Source of the DNA: an uncultured cyanobacterium | GTDB taxonomy: Bacteria; Cyanobacteriota; Cyanobacteriia; Cyanobacteriales; Nostocaceae | Reading direction: 5' to 3' | Assembly (NCBI GenBank): GCA_903848645.1 | Contig: CAINGU010000005.1 | Span: 62,001-126,000 of the forward strand | Length of the DNA stretch: 64,000 bases | Shown: positions 1 to 8,045 of the stretch, piece by piece | Layout: each line of letters opens with the position of its first letter | Position numbering within the stretch: position 1 is the stretch's first letter | Translations under genes and position numbers: made by a program | Notes under the pieces: generated by a model | The model's input: the letters and a program-made list of their open reading frames with translations, nothing else | The model's database searches: none | What the model was told of the DNA's origin: nothing

Positions 1-858
1 AATCGTGTTGCTAGGATCAAAAGATATTTAGATGAAAGTAAAGGATTACCTGTTCAAGATGCTTGGAATGATATAGAAGCTTTGCGTTCTTGGCATAAAG
101 AACTATTAGGATATCCTACACAAAAACCCGAATCTCTACTAGAAAGAATTATTCAAGCTAGTAGTAACGAAGGTGATATAATATTAGATGCTTATTGTGG
201 TTGTGGAACAACAGTAGCAGTTTCACAAAAACTCAATCGTCAATGGATTGGGATTGATATTACCTATCAAAGTATTGGTTTAATTCTCAAGAGATTAGAA
301 GAATCTTTTGGCAAGGGAGTATTAGATACTATTAATATTAGTGGCATTCCTAAAGACATGAAATCTGCTGAAGCTTTAGCATTAAAACCAGATGACCGTA
401 CCCGTAAAGAATTTGAAAAATGGGCAGTATTAACCTATTCTAATAACCGTGCCACCATTAATCAAAAGAAAGGTGCTGATAAAGGTATTGATGGTATTGC
501 TTATTTTACAGGAGATAAATACGAACCAGAAAAAATTATTTTACAGGTGAAATCAGGTAATGTTAAATCTGGAGATATTCGAGATTTACAAGGGACAATT
601 ACCCTCATAGGGGCAGCATTAGGGGTTTTTATTACTCTTAAACCACCTACAAAAGATATGATCAAAACTGCCAAAGAAGCCGGAATTTATAAAAGCCGCT
701 ATATGAGTCAACCTGTAGATAAAATTCGTATTGTTACCGTTCAAGAAATTATCGAATCACAAAAACGTTTAGATATTCTTCTCAGTTTAGAAGTTTTGAA
801 ATCTGCCGAAAAACAAATAGAAGTTAAACAAACACAATTAAACCTTTTTGATGAATAA
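1..858 (+). CDS. DNA methyltransferase (3' part) fused to PD-(D/E)XK nuclease-like domain
   Basis: The frame is open from the first base, so the gene begins upstream of the window. The visible N-terminal part is the end of a beta-type N4-cytosine/N6-adenine DNA methyltransferase: GYPTQKPESLLERII precedes the SAM-binding motif LDAYCGCGTT and the NRQWIGIDI strand. The catalytic DPPY-type motif would lie upstream and is not seen. From about position 370 the protein continues into a second domain with KGADKGIDGI and then IILQVKSG. This D...QxK pattern is that of Mrr-like PD-(D/E)XK nucleases. One chain may therefore both modify and cut DNA, as in some type IIG or type III-like enzymes. A single-chain modification enzyme with a DNA-binding rather than cleaving domain is the alternative. 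The next gene overlaps its stop codon, suggesting co-translation. Confidence 0.85.
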   Translation, partial: NRVARIKRYLDESKGLPVQDAWNDIEALRSWHKELLGYPTQKPESLLERIIQASSNEGDIILDAYCGCGTTVAVSQKLNRQWIGIDITYQSIGLILKRLEESFGKGVLDTINISGIPKDMKSAEALALKPDDRTRKEFEKWAVLTYSNNRATINQKKGADKGIDGIAYFTGDKYEPEKIILQVKSGNVKSGDIRDLQGTITLIGAALGVFITLKPPTKDMIKTAKEAGIYKSRYMSQPVDKIRIVTVQEIIESQKRLDILLSLEVLKSAEKQIEVKQTQLNLFDE

Positions 859-1795
859 AAATATGACTGAAAGCATAGATCATGACCGATTGTTCAAAGA
901 ATTAATATCCACATTTTTTCTAGAATTTATAGAACTATTCTTTCCCGAAATTATCCAATATCTAGATCCCAACTCTATCATCTTATTAGATAAAGAAATA
1001 TTTACCGATGTTACCGCAGGAGACAAGTATGAAACAGATTTAATCGCTAAAGTACAATTTCTCGGACAACCTTCTTACTTTCTGATTCACATTGAAGCAG
1101 AATCAGGTTCACGTCGCAAATTCAATCAACGAATGTTTCGATATTTTGCCAGATTACATGAAAAATTTGACTTACCAATTTATCCTATCGTAATATTTTC
1201 TTATGATTCCCCAAAAACTGTAGCAGTCAATAACTATCAAATCAACTTTCCTGACTTTGAAGTGTTAAAATTTAATTATCGAGTTATCCAACTCAATCAA
1301 TTAAATTGGCGAGATTTTTTAAATCGTCAAAACCCAGTTGCATCTGCTTTAATGTCAAAAATGAACATAGTAGTAGCAGACAGACCAAAAGTAAAAGCAG
1401 AATGTTTAAGGTTGTTAGTCACTTTAAAATTAAATCCTGCTAAAATGCAATTAATATCAGGGTTTATTGATAGTTATTTAAGACTGAATCAAATAGAAGA
1501 AGAGAAATTTAAAACAGAATTAGGTTCACTAATCGCAGAAGAGCGAGAGGAAGTTATGCAAATAGTAACTAGCTGGATGGAACAAGGTATTGAACGAGGT
1601 ATTGAACGAGGCATTGAACGAGAAAAAGATTTAATTGTCCGTCAAATTAATCGCAAGTTAGGAAAAATTGATGCTGAATTAGAAGCACAAATTAGAAGCT
1701 TAAATGTACAAGTTATTGAACTTTTAGGAGAAGCAATATTTGATTTATCTACAATAGAAGATTTACAAAATTGGTTAAACAATCTTCAGAGTTAA
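851..1795 (+). CDS. Rpn family recombination-promoting nuclease / putative transposase
   Basis: The protein has about 314 residues. ATG 851 overlaps the methyltransferase stop by 8 bases; a TTG at 848 and an ATG at 863 are possible alternatives. The N-terminal 200 residues fit the Rpn/PD-(D/E)XK putative transposase group: DHDRLFKELI at the start, a YETDLIAKV strand and FLIHIEAE, the presumed acidic nuclease core. The C-terminus holds three tandem GIER units (around 1585-1620) and then a DUF4351-like helical end with VRQINRKLGKI. Proteins of this family are abundant in filamentous cyanobacteria and are usually single genes of unknown cellular role; E. coli RpnA has DNA endonuclease activity. 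Tight coupling to the methyltransferase-nuclease gene may be functional or simply a chance insertion. Confidence 0.8.
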   Translation: MNKNMTESIDHDRLFKELISTFFLEFIELFFPEIIQYLDPNSIILLDKEIFTDVTAGDKYETDLIAKVQFLGQPSYFLIHIEAESGSRRKFNQRMFRYFARLHEKFDLPIYPIVIFSYDSPKTVAVNNYQINFPDFEVLKFNYRVIQLNQLNWRDFLNRQNPVASALMSKMNIVVADRPKVKAECLRLLVTLKLNPAKMQLISGFIDSYLRLNQIEEEKFKTELGSLIAEEREEVMQIVTSWMEQGIERGIERGIEREKDLIVRQINRKLGKIDAELEAQIRSLNVQVIELLGEAIFDLSTIEDLQNWLNNLQS

Positions 1796-2355
1796 ATTAA
1801 AAATAGCCCTGAGTCACAATTTCAGCCTTTTACCAGGGTTGGAGGTTTATTTGTGAATATGTCTATGGTAGAGACAGGTTGTAGATAAAATTTTGGCTGT
1901 ACTGTCAGACTTTTTCAGCCCTGTCCCTACTTTGAAGCGTAGTTTTAACTGTCTCCTGTTTTTTCAATGGTTTCAATCACGGCTAAACCTATACTAGAAA
2001 CGGCAATTAGCATGATTGCTGACGCAAGAAAGGCACTGATAAGCATCTGGAGAGCTTGGTCAAAAAAGATATAGGTGGTCATTTGTTCACCTTCTGAACT
2101 TTATACAGCTACTGGTACTATCTAATTCTTCTTCACAGTCTGGTGACTGAATTCCTTGTAATCGTATCTTAACAAAACTTTAGCTCTTTCATGACCCGAT
2201 GACAAAGTTTTATTACTAAATATTTGATAAATTTTAACTATATTCAGTTAAGTACAATACTGAAAAACACTGAAAGTAAAAATTATATCTACTTTCAGTA
2301 CAGTATTGTTATAGTTTTGATTGTTCTAATAATTACTTAGCTTTTGGTGCTAACT
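1796..2355. other. Intergenic region with inverted repeat and one small ORF
   Basis: About 560 bases lie between the Rpn gene and the GNAT gene. An imperfect inverted repeat (GTAGAGACAGG at 1868-1878 against CCTGTCCCTAC at 1920-1930, one mismatch) resembles the GTAGG-type palindromes elsewhere in the window. A small reverse-strand ORF occupies 1945-2082 and is listed separately. The stretch 2180-2340 is very AT-rich, with a repeated ACTGAAA/TTTCAGT motif (ACTGAAAGTA near 2270 and TACTTTCAGT near 2291), and otherwise shows nothing recognisable. Confidence 0.6.
1945..2082 (-). CDS. Small single-span membrane protein, unidentified (45 aa)
   Basis: The ORF reads ATG (2082-2080) to TAA (1947-1945). 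A good Shine-Dalgarno, AGAAGG, lies 8 bases upstream of the ATG on the reverse strand. The product starts MTTYIFFDQALQ, has one strongly hydrophobic helix (about residues 13-35, LISAFLASAIMLIAVSSIGL) and ends in a short charged tail, IETIEKTGDS. Cyanobacteria encode many single-span proteins of this size in photosystem, cytochrome b6f and NDH complexes, but I do not recognise this one as any named subunit. Support is the ribosome site, the coherent hydrophobic profile and the absence of other coding signal here. A chance ORF remains possible. Confidence 0.45.
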   Translation of the reverse strand: MTTYIFFDQALQMLISAFLASAIMLIAVSSIGLAVIETIEKTGDS

Positions 2356-2898
2356 ATGGAACTCCTGCGGTTCGAGATATCTACACACCGCCTACTATTA
2401 AAGCCTATATCAATAGCATATAAGGCGGATATTTTTAGAGAATTTACTCAGGAAGTCACGACTTATTTATATTCAGAACCATCGAAAAAAATTCAGGATA
2501 CTGAAATTTTCATTAATCAATCTTTACTAAAAATGGAAAAAGGAGAAGAGTTAGTAATTGTGATTTTAAATAAAGATTCTCAAGAGTTTTTAGGATGTAG
2601 TGGGATACATAAAATTAATAGTAAATATCCAAGATATGGAATTTGGCTGAAAAAATCAGCATATAAACAAGGTTACGCCACGGAAACAATTTCTACCCTG
2701 AACTTATGGGCTGCGGAAAACTTAGATTATGAATATCTAAGATATGGTTCAGATAAAGCAAATACAGCCAGCCGTAGGGTTGCGGAAAAAATGGGAGGGA
2801 AAATTTGTAGAGAATATGATGTAATTAACATGAGTGGTAAAGTGTTAAATCTAGTAGAATATAAAATTAGTAAAAAACAAAATTCTGAATTTTGCTAA
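2356..2898 (+). CDS. GNAT family N-acetyltransferase (RimJ/RimL-like)
   Basis: The protein has 180 residues from ATG 2356; TTG 2344 and GTG 2347 lie in frame upstream but are less likely. It begins LRFEISTHRLLLKPIS, the usual start of RimJ/RimL-type GNAT enzymes (T.RL.L.P). The acetyl-CoA-binding segment is KQGYATETISTLNLWAAENL, followed by the conserved Asn/Ser stretch ANTASRRVAEKMG. Such enzymes transfer acetyl groups from acetyl-CoA to N-termini or small amines in the cytosol; the substrate cannot be told from sequence. It stands alone, convergent with the deacetylase-like gene and separated from it by only 10 bases. Confidence 0.85.
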   Translation: MELLRFEISTHRLLLKPISIAYKADIFREFTQEVTTYLYSEPSKKIQDTEIFINQSLLKMEKGEELVIVILNKDSQEFLGCSGIHKINSKYPRYGIWLKKSAYKQGYATETISTLNLWAAENLDYEYLRYGSDKANTASRRVAEKMGGKICREYDVINMSGKVLNLVEYKISKKQNSEFC

Positions 2899-2908
2899 CT
2901 AAAAAACA

Positions 2909-3829
2909 CTAACCTATACAAGTTTGAATAGTAGCAATTACCGATTCAGAAAGACTTGGTAAATCATAACCACCTTCCAAACCAAACATAATTTTTCTGG
3001 TTATACCTAAACAGTATTCTGTAAACAACCCAAAATCTTCTGGTTGCAAATTTATACCAGCTAAAGGATCATTAGCATTAGCATCATAACCAGCACTAAT
3101 AATTAGTAAATCTGGCGCAAAATTGCTTAAAAATGGTAAGATTTTTCTTTCCCACAACGGTTGATATACAGTAATATCACTACCAGGGGGAATGGGTAAA
3201 TTTAACACATTATTATGTGAACCTTGTTGAGAAGCTTTCCCTGTACCGGGATAAGCTGGATACTGGTGAAGAGAAACATAAGCAATTTCTGAGTGAGTTT
3301 CTACTATTGCTTCCGTCCCATTTCCATGATGTACGTCCCAATCCAGGATAGCAACGCGCTGAATTCCAGGCTGTTGTAAAGCGTAAAAAGCTGCAATTGC
3401 AGCATTAGAAAATAAACAAAATCCCATTCCCGTATCACTTACCGCATGATGTCCTGGTGGACGCGCTAATATAAAAGCTTGATTTGCTGTATTAAGAACT
3501 ATATCTACTCCATCTAACCAAGCACTAACCGCCAACAACGCTACATCATAGCTGCGAGGGCAAATGGGAGTATCTCCATCTAAATAACCACCACCAGAGG
3601 AGGAGATATTTTTAACTTTGTTAATATAGGTTGTAGGATGAACATTTTCTATCCAAGACATTAAGGATGGTTTTGATGTGACGGGTGTAGGTAGTTTCCA
3701 GGTAATCTTTTCGGCAAAACTCGCAGCTTTTAAAGCATTGACTATGGCTGTTAATCTGGCTGGTTTTTCTGGGTGGTAACTTCCAGTTTTGTGATCTAAA
3801 AATTCGTCAGAATAAATGACTTGTAACAT
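2909..3829 (-). CDS. Histone deacetylase family protein (class II HDAC/AcuC-like)
   Basis: The 306-residue protein has the complete arginase/deacetylase-fold active site. RPPGHHA carries the two general acid-base histidines. DWDVHHGNGT and SAGYDANANDP carry the zinc ligands (Asp, His, Asp), and GLEGGYD forms the substrate loop near the C-terminus. In bacteria, members deacetylate acetylpolyamines, acetyl-CoA synthetase lysines or other small acetylated compounds. The N-terminus MLQVIYSDEFLDHKTG...HPEKPARL is typical, so the start is well supported. It is divergently oriented from the downstream copper-ATPase remnant, with the intervening DNA carrying a strong palindrome. The acetyltransferase-like gene next door is convergent, so no operon is implied. 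Confidence 0.93.
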   Translation of the reverse strand: MLQVIYSDEFLDHKTGSYHPEKPARLTAIVNALKAASFAEKITWKLPTPVTSKPSLMSWIENVHPTTYINKVKNISSSGGGYLDGDTPICPRSYDVALLAVSAWLDGVDIVLNTANQAFILARPPGHHAVSDTGMGFCLFSNAAIAAFYALQQPGIQRVAILDWDVHHGNGTEAIVETHSEIAYVSLHQYPAYPGTGKASQQGSHNNVLNLPIPPGSDITVYQPLWERKILPFLSNFAPDLLIISAGYDANANDPLAGINLQPEDFGLFTEYCLGITRKIMFGLEGGYDLPSLSESVIATIQTCIG

Positions 3830-3917
3830 ATATTTCTATATCCAGAATCTGAAATGTAAGTTAGGTGAAAGTTAAGAAACTTACTAAAATGATATATTAC
3901 ACCAATAGGTGAAGTAT

Positions 3918-3950
3918 AGATCCCCGACTTCTTTAAGAAGTCGGGGATCT
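3918..3950. repeat. Dispersed palindrome, CCCCGACTTCTT family (copy 1)
   Basis: A near-perfect inverted repeat with 16-base arms: AGATCCCCGACTTCTT, one central base, then the reverse complement. The same hairpin recurs at 30892-30920 and 34633-34662, and degenerate at 12913-12936. It lies in the divergent spacer between the deacetylase-like gene and the copA remnant. Confidence 0.85.
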
Positions 3951-3973
3951 GGGGGATAATTACAAGAGGTAAT

Positions 3974-4393
3974 ATGAATAATCTTACTCTTAAACTTAAA
4001 GGAATGAGTTGCGCTTCTTGCGCTAATAATATTGAACAGGCAATTTTAGCTATTTCTGGAGTTATTGATTGTCATGTTAATTTTGGTGCAGAACAGGTAA
4101 CTATTAATTATGAACCTAAACAAACAAATTTAGCCAAAATTCAAGCTGCGATTGTAGATGCTGGTTATTCATCTTTCAGTTAGAAACAGAAGGTGAAGAT
4201 ACAGCAGAAGCAGCGAGTAAATTAGCAGAAGAAAGGGAACTCATTCTCAATTTAGGGACTGGGGGGTATTCTCTATCCCTTCTTTGGTTGGTTACTTAAC
4301 CCGATTATTGCCGGTGCAGCAATGGCATTTTCTTCTGTTTCTGTAGTCAGTAATGCTTTAAGATTGCGTAATTTTCAACCAGGAGTTAGATAA
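3974..4393 (+). pseudogene. Copper-translocating P-type ATPase (CopA-type) pseudogene, internal deletion
   Basis: The first 69 codons (3974-4183) encode an intact heavy-metal-associated domain with GMSCASCANNIE. A frameshift then ends the frame. In the next frame the natural continuation is still readable (QLETEGEDTAEAASKLAEER, about 4172-4240). A further junction near 4265 leads directly into the extreme C-terminus of a CopA-type ATPase: [20 protein letters not shown] followed by [17 protein letters not shown], stopping at 4393. The transmembrane, phosphorylation (DKTGT) and nucleotide-binding regions, more than 600 residues, are absent. This is a decayed copA whose middle was deleted. The HMA fragment could still be translated as a small copper-binding protein, but nothing shows this. 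Confidence 0.85.
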
Positions 4394-4408
4394 AAAGCAA
4401 AAGTAATC

Positions 4409-4520
4409 TTTCCAATTAATTAATTATCTCAATCAAACTAATCTCACAAATCATAGTTAAGACGTTTCCAATTAATTAATCATCTCAATCAAACTAATCT
4501 CACAAATCATAGTTAAGACA
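4409..4520. repeat. Tandem duplication, 56-bp unit, two copies
   Basis: Two adjacent copies (4409-4464 and 4465-4520) of a 56-base unit begin TTTCCAATTAATTAA and end AATCATAGTTAAGAC, nearly identical. The end matches, in reverse complement, the GTCTTAACTGTGATTT units near 22838, so both belong to one dispersed family. It fills the spacer between the copA remnant and the Rieske gene. Confidence 0.85.
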
Positions 4521-4599
4521 GTGCTGAAAATAACTGTTTTTAAAAGTTGTTCATGATAGGAATAGATCAACCGCTTCACTGCAAGTGAAAACCCTAAAC

Positions 4600-5703
4600 A
4601 TGAACACCAATATAGATAATCTTAACTCGGTTCGTAAACCTAAAATTTTCAATCAATCAGCCAGTTTTGTTGAGGGTTGGTATTGGGTATTACCTTCTCA
4701 ATCTTTGGGAGTGGGTGAGGTTAAAGCTGTAACTATTTTTGGCAAAGATTTAGTAGTATATCGTGGCAAAGATAGACGTGCAGTTATCCTAGATGCTTAC
4801 TGTCCTCACATGGGTACAAGTTTAGCTGAAGGTAAAATTGAGGGTAATGAATTACGCTGTGTTTTACATCGGTGGAAATTTGATGCAGAAGGTATTTGTG
4901 TTGATGTTCCTAATTTAGATGAACCCGTATCTCTGAAAGCAAAAACTTGGCCAGCAGCCGAACAATATGGGATGATTTGGGTTTGGACTGGGGAAACTCC
5001 TCAACAACCTTTACCTTTTGTTTTAGATTGGGAAAACCAAGATTTTGATTTTTCTCTCGGTTCGCAATTTAGTATTGATTGTCATCCCAATATCTTACTT
5101 CTTCAAGGTATTGATACTCAACAAATTAATCTAGTTCATAAATTACCATTAAAGATGGTTTTGGAGAAGCAAGAACTAAATCAAAATGCAATTATTTTTA
5201 GCACTATTACAAATATTAATGGTAAATCATTTTGGCTAAATCTTTACCGGCGGTTTTTTAATAATTCTCTGATTTACAGTGTTTGTTATTGGTATGGAAC
5301 AACGTGTATAGTTTCTTTTACTAATGAGTCTACACATTTACATATAATATTTACAACTCGGATATTACCAGGGGGAAAAACTGAAGGACAAACCCTATTA
5401 ATGTCCAAAAAACGTAAAGGTATTTTAGGGAAATTGATTAATAAATTGATGTTAAAGCTAGGGAGAAAAATTAGCGATCGCTTACTCAAAACCAATGATA
5501 GAATTTTACAAACCATGCAGTTTGATTTAAAAACTCCCCTCAAAGATGATTTATCAATTATGCAATTTATCAACCATTTAGAACGACAAAAACCCCTCAC
5601 ATGGGAAAGTTGGCTATTAGTACGGTCACGGGAACGGGAAGAAGAAGTGCGTGAAGAGAGAGAAAAACGCGAAAAATGGCGAGATGAATTAGTTAATGAC
5701 TGA
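4600..5703 (+). CDS. Rieske [2Fe-2S] domain oxygenase-like protein
   Basis: The protein has 367 residues from ATG 4600; an in-frame GTG at 4585 is an alternative. The N-terminal Rieske domain binds a 2Fe-2S cluster through C68-P-H70 (AYCPHMGTSLAEG) and C87-x2-H90 (RCVLHRWKFD). W.WTGE after it matches the domain end seen in Pao/Tic55/vanillate-demethylase-type oxygenases. The C-terminal region has no clear mononuclear-iron motif: the usual D/E-x-x-D-x2-H-x4-H pattern appears only as a weak DTQQINLVH, so catalytic competence is uncertain. The final 30 residues are a highly charged Glu/Arg helix. The gene stands alone, flanked by repeats. Confidence 0.85.
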   Translation: MNTNIDNLNSVRKPKIFNQSASFVEGWYWVLPSQSLGVGEVKAVTIFGKDLVVYRGKDRRAVILDAYCPHMGTSLAEGKIEGNELRCVLHRWKFDAEGICVDVPNLDEPVSLKAKTWPAAEQYGMIWVWTGETPQQPLPFVLDWENQDFDFSLGSQFSIDCHPNILLLQGIDTQQINLVHKLPLKMVLEKQELNQNAIIFSTITNINGKSFWLNLYRRFFNNSLIYSVCYWYGTTCIVSFTNESTHLHIIFTTRILPGGKTEGQTLLMSKKRKGILGKLINKLMLKLGRKISDRLLKTNDRILQTMQFDLKTPLKDDLSIMQFINHLERQKPLTWESWLLVRSREREEEVREEREKREKWRDELVND

Positions 5704-5726
5704 AAATCTAGATTTTAACAATAAAA

Positions 5727-5749
5727 ATGAAGTGGACTCGCCACTTCAT
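5727..5749. terminator. Hairpin between convergent genes
   Basis: Perfect 9-base stem ATGAAGTGG / CCACTTCAT with a 5-base loop, 24 bases past the Rieske stop codon and upstream of the convergent sucD-like stop. No clean T-run follows, so it is a stem-loop that probably ends transcription or protects the 3' end rather than a textbook terminator. Confidence 0.5.
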
Positions 5750-5836
5750 CAATTCCCAGGTAGAACCTAAAAATGAGTATAACGACTAAAAAATTTTAAA
5801 ATCGTATAAATACATACTAATTTTTGTGTTTCGCTG

Positions 5837-6739
5837 TTATTTGGTTTTTATACTCTGTGGAATGAGGATATTTTTCAGCAATTTGGGAATTTGAGATGGA
5901 CTATCAGCGACAGGAATTTTTGCAGACTCAAAAGCAGCTAATTTACTTTCGGCTGTGCCAAAATTAGCAGAACGGCCAATTACAGTTGCCAAAGTCCCTG
6001 TTTGTTGCCAATTTTGTGCCGGTGGTGCGTGTCTACCAGCAATATAGGCAATTACAGGTTTATCAATTGCTTCCGTAATATATTGCGCTGCTGCTTCTTC
6101 ACTTCCCCCTCCCGGTTGGCCAATTAATACAATTGCTTCTGTGGTGTCATCTTCATCGAGAATTTGTAACCATTGGAGGAATGAAGAACCAACAATAGCA
6201 TCACTACCAATACTTACACTAATTGACTGTCCTAAACCTGCTTTTGTTAATTCCCAAGCTACTTCGTAAGTGAGGGTACTGCTACGACTGACAATTCCCA
6301 CAGAACCAGGGATGTAAAATTCCCGCTCGTGAGTACCTAGAAGAATTTTGCCAGGAACAATAATTCCTGGACTATTGGGTCCAATAATTAAAGTTTCACA
6401 AGCTTCTGTTTTGCGAAGTAGTTGCACCATATCCAGAGGTGGTACACCAGCAGTGATAATAATAATTTGCGGAATATTAGAGGCGATCGCTTCTAATGCT
6501 GCATCCAAAACTTGATAAGGTTGAACACAAATAATTGTGGTATCAATCTGTCCAAATTTCTCCACAACCTCCTCCACTAAATCAAATACTGGCAAATTAT
6601 AAATTTGCTGTCCACCACACCCAGGATTAACACCAGCTACTAAATTTGTGCCATAAGCTTGCATTTGAGCAATATGAGTTGCTGAGATAAATTCACAAAA
6701 GCCCTGAATTAAAACTTTACTTTCTGGCGTTAAGTTCAT
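5837..6739 (-). CDS. sucD: Succinyl-CoA ligase alpha-like protein lacking the phosphohistidine
   Basis: The 300-residue protein aligns end to end with the alpha subunit of succinyl-CoA synthetase: N-terminal CoA-binding Rossmann domain (VLIQGF..., VNPGCGG, IIGPNSPG) and ligase domain (IVSRSSTLTYEVAW, LIGQPGGGSEEAAA, YIAGRHAPP). The enzyme would normally make ATP or GTP from succinyl-CoA in the TCA cycle. Here the family's phospho-accepting His (MGHAG in E. coli, His246) reads WQQTG, placing Gln at 246, and the supporting Glu208 is Gln208 (LIGQPGG). It is downstream of the beta-like gene, with an STRR array right at its start. The fold assignment is firm; enzymatic activity is doubtful. Confidence 0.8.
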   Translation of the reverse strand: MNLTPESKVLIQGFCEFISATHIAQMQAYGTNLVAGVNPGCGGQQIYNLPVFDLVEEVVEKFGQIDTTIICVQPYQVLDAALEAIASNIPQIIIITAGVPPLDMVQLLRKTEACETLIIGPNSPGIIVPGKILLGTHEREFYIPGSVGIVSRSSTLTYEVAWELTKAGLGQSISVSIGSDAIVGSSFLQWLQILDEDDTTEAIVLIGQPGGGSEEAAAQYITEAIDKPVIAYIAGRHAPPAQNWQQTGTLATVIGRSANFGTAESKLAAFESAKIPVADSPSQIPKLLKNILIPQSIKTK

Positions 6740-6743
6740 AATT

Positions 6744-6775
6744 TGTTAGTTGTTAGTTGTCAGTTGTCAGTTGTT
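6744..6775 (-). repeat. STRR heptamer array before sucD-like start
   Basis: Read on the gene strand, the array is ACAACTG, ACAACTG, ACAACTA, ACAACTA and then ACAAATT-ATG. It belongs to the short tandemly repeated repetitive sequences of heterocystous cyanobacteria and directly abuts the start codon at 6739. The same terminal sequence CAACTAACAAATTATG occurs before obg at 61032. Confidence 0.85.
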
Positions 6776-6806
6776 ATTGAGTATTCAATTTTTAATTTTT
6801 AATTGA

Positions 6807-8045
6807 TTACCTATTCCCTTTTTTAACCACAGGTATCTTCGCTAAACGAACTGCTTCCTTGACTGCTTCATCTAAATTTTCTACAACTACGAGCGATTGG
6901 TGAGAGATTTTGAGTGTGGCTAAATATTCTCTAACCTGATTAAATTCAGAACCCGCTAAACGTAAGACTAACCGGGGTAAATTTAACTGTTGCTGACTCT
7001 TGTTACCATTAGATCCTGACACCGGAGATATAATTTCACTTCTGTCTGATTCGAGAAATTTGGTGATAATTTCTGGAAGTTTGTCAACTTGAGGAATAGT
7101 CCCCAAAAAGTTGATCAGAATAACTTGAATACTCTGGTCCTCAGCCAAAGTTTTCAAACTGCTGACTAGGCGATCACTAAAAGTTGTCGGTGTGGTATCA
7201 CTCATAAACAAATGGCGCAAATTGATACATTTACCAGGCTTACCACTGACATTAACAATTGCATCCAATGTTGTTAATACAGAACCTTTACCATTACCTA
7301 AGATTCCAATTTTACCGCCCATTTCCAAACTATCCCAGTTACCCAACAAACCATTCCTTTTTTGATCACCATCACGACGGACGATCATTTTTGCGGCCAT
7401 GTCGGCTATTTCGGGATGACGGTTAATGGCTCGTTCATTCACCCTGACTTTACCATTGAGAGCCATCACTTGGCCAATAGAGTTCACACCCAGAGGATGA
7501 ATCTCTACTAAGTCCAAATCTTTTTGGATAAATAACTGGTACAGTTTCTCGACAATATCGCTCACAGACTGCATTAATGCGCCCTGTAAACCCATTTTTA
7601 AAGCCAGTCGTCTGGCATAAAATGGAGAAAATTCTTGTTCTACAACTACGTGCTGAATTTTTTCCCCTGCTGTTTCCCATTCGATATTTGCTTCTTGAGA
7701 ACCCAACAAAACGGGACGATATAGCGCAGTATCTAAAACTACAGCTAGATAAAACTCCTCTTGGGCATCATACTTTGATTCTGCCAGTAACACTTCTGGC
7801 AATTGTCCCCAAATTGGGAGATTAAATATATTCTGTGCGGCAGCGATCGCATCAATCGTAGTTTCTACAATCCTGACTCCACCAGCTTTTTCCCTTTCCC
7901 CAGCTTGTACCTGGGATTTTAGTACAATCGGGTAACGAATTTTTAACCGCTTTAAATCTGTAGGATGATCTATTCTTTGGGATGGTAAAATAGGAATCCC
8001 AATTTTACCAAACCATTCTTTAACTTGATATTCCAATAAATCCAT
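6807..8045 (-). CDS. sucC: Succinyl-CoA ligase beta-like protein with altered metal/nucleotide residues
   Basis: The protein has 412 residues. It is an ATP-grasp protein starting MDLLEYQVKEWF and carrying the beta-subunit layout: nucleotide-binding N-half, DLDLVEIHPLGV, then a C-terminal Rossmann ligase domain. Several family-invariant positions differ. The GGRGKAGG loop is GEREKAGG (Glu50 and Glu52 for Gly). The EINPL Asn that binds magnesium is His183 (EIHPL), and the partner Asp of LDGK is Asn197 (LNGK). VNIFGGI is INFLGTI. With the equally altered alpha-like gene 67 bases downstream it forms a co-oriented pair, probably an operon. It may be a degenerate or repurposed acyl-CoA ligase complex. 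HIP1 lies inside at about 7840. Confidence 0.8.
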   Translation of the reverse strand: MDLLEYQVKEWFGKIGIPILPSQRIDHPTDLKRLKIRYPIVLKSQVQAGEREKAGGVRIVETTIDAIAAAQNIFNLPIWGQLPEVLLAESKYDAQEEFYLAVVLDTALYRPVLLGSQEANIEWETAGEKIQHVVVEQEFSPFYARRLALKMGLQGALMQSVSDIVEKLYQLFIQKDLDLVEIHPLGVNSIGQVMALNGKVRVNERAINRHPEIADMAAKMIVRRDGDQKRNGLLGNWDSLEMGGKIGILGNGKGSVLTTLDAIVNVSGKPGKCINLRHLFMSDTTPTTFSDRLVSSLKTLAEDQSIQVILINFLGTIPQVDKLPEIITKFLESDRSEIISPVSGSNGNKSQQQLNLPRLVLRLAGSEFNQVREYLATLKISHQSLVVVENLDEAVKEAVRLAKIPVVKKGNR

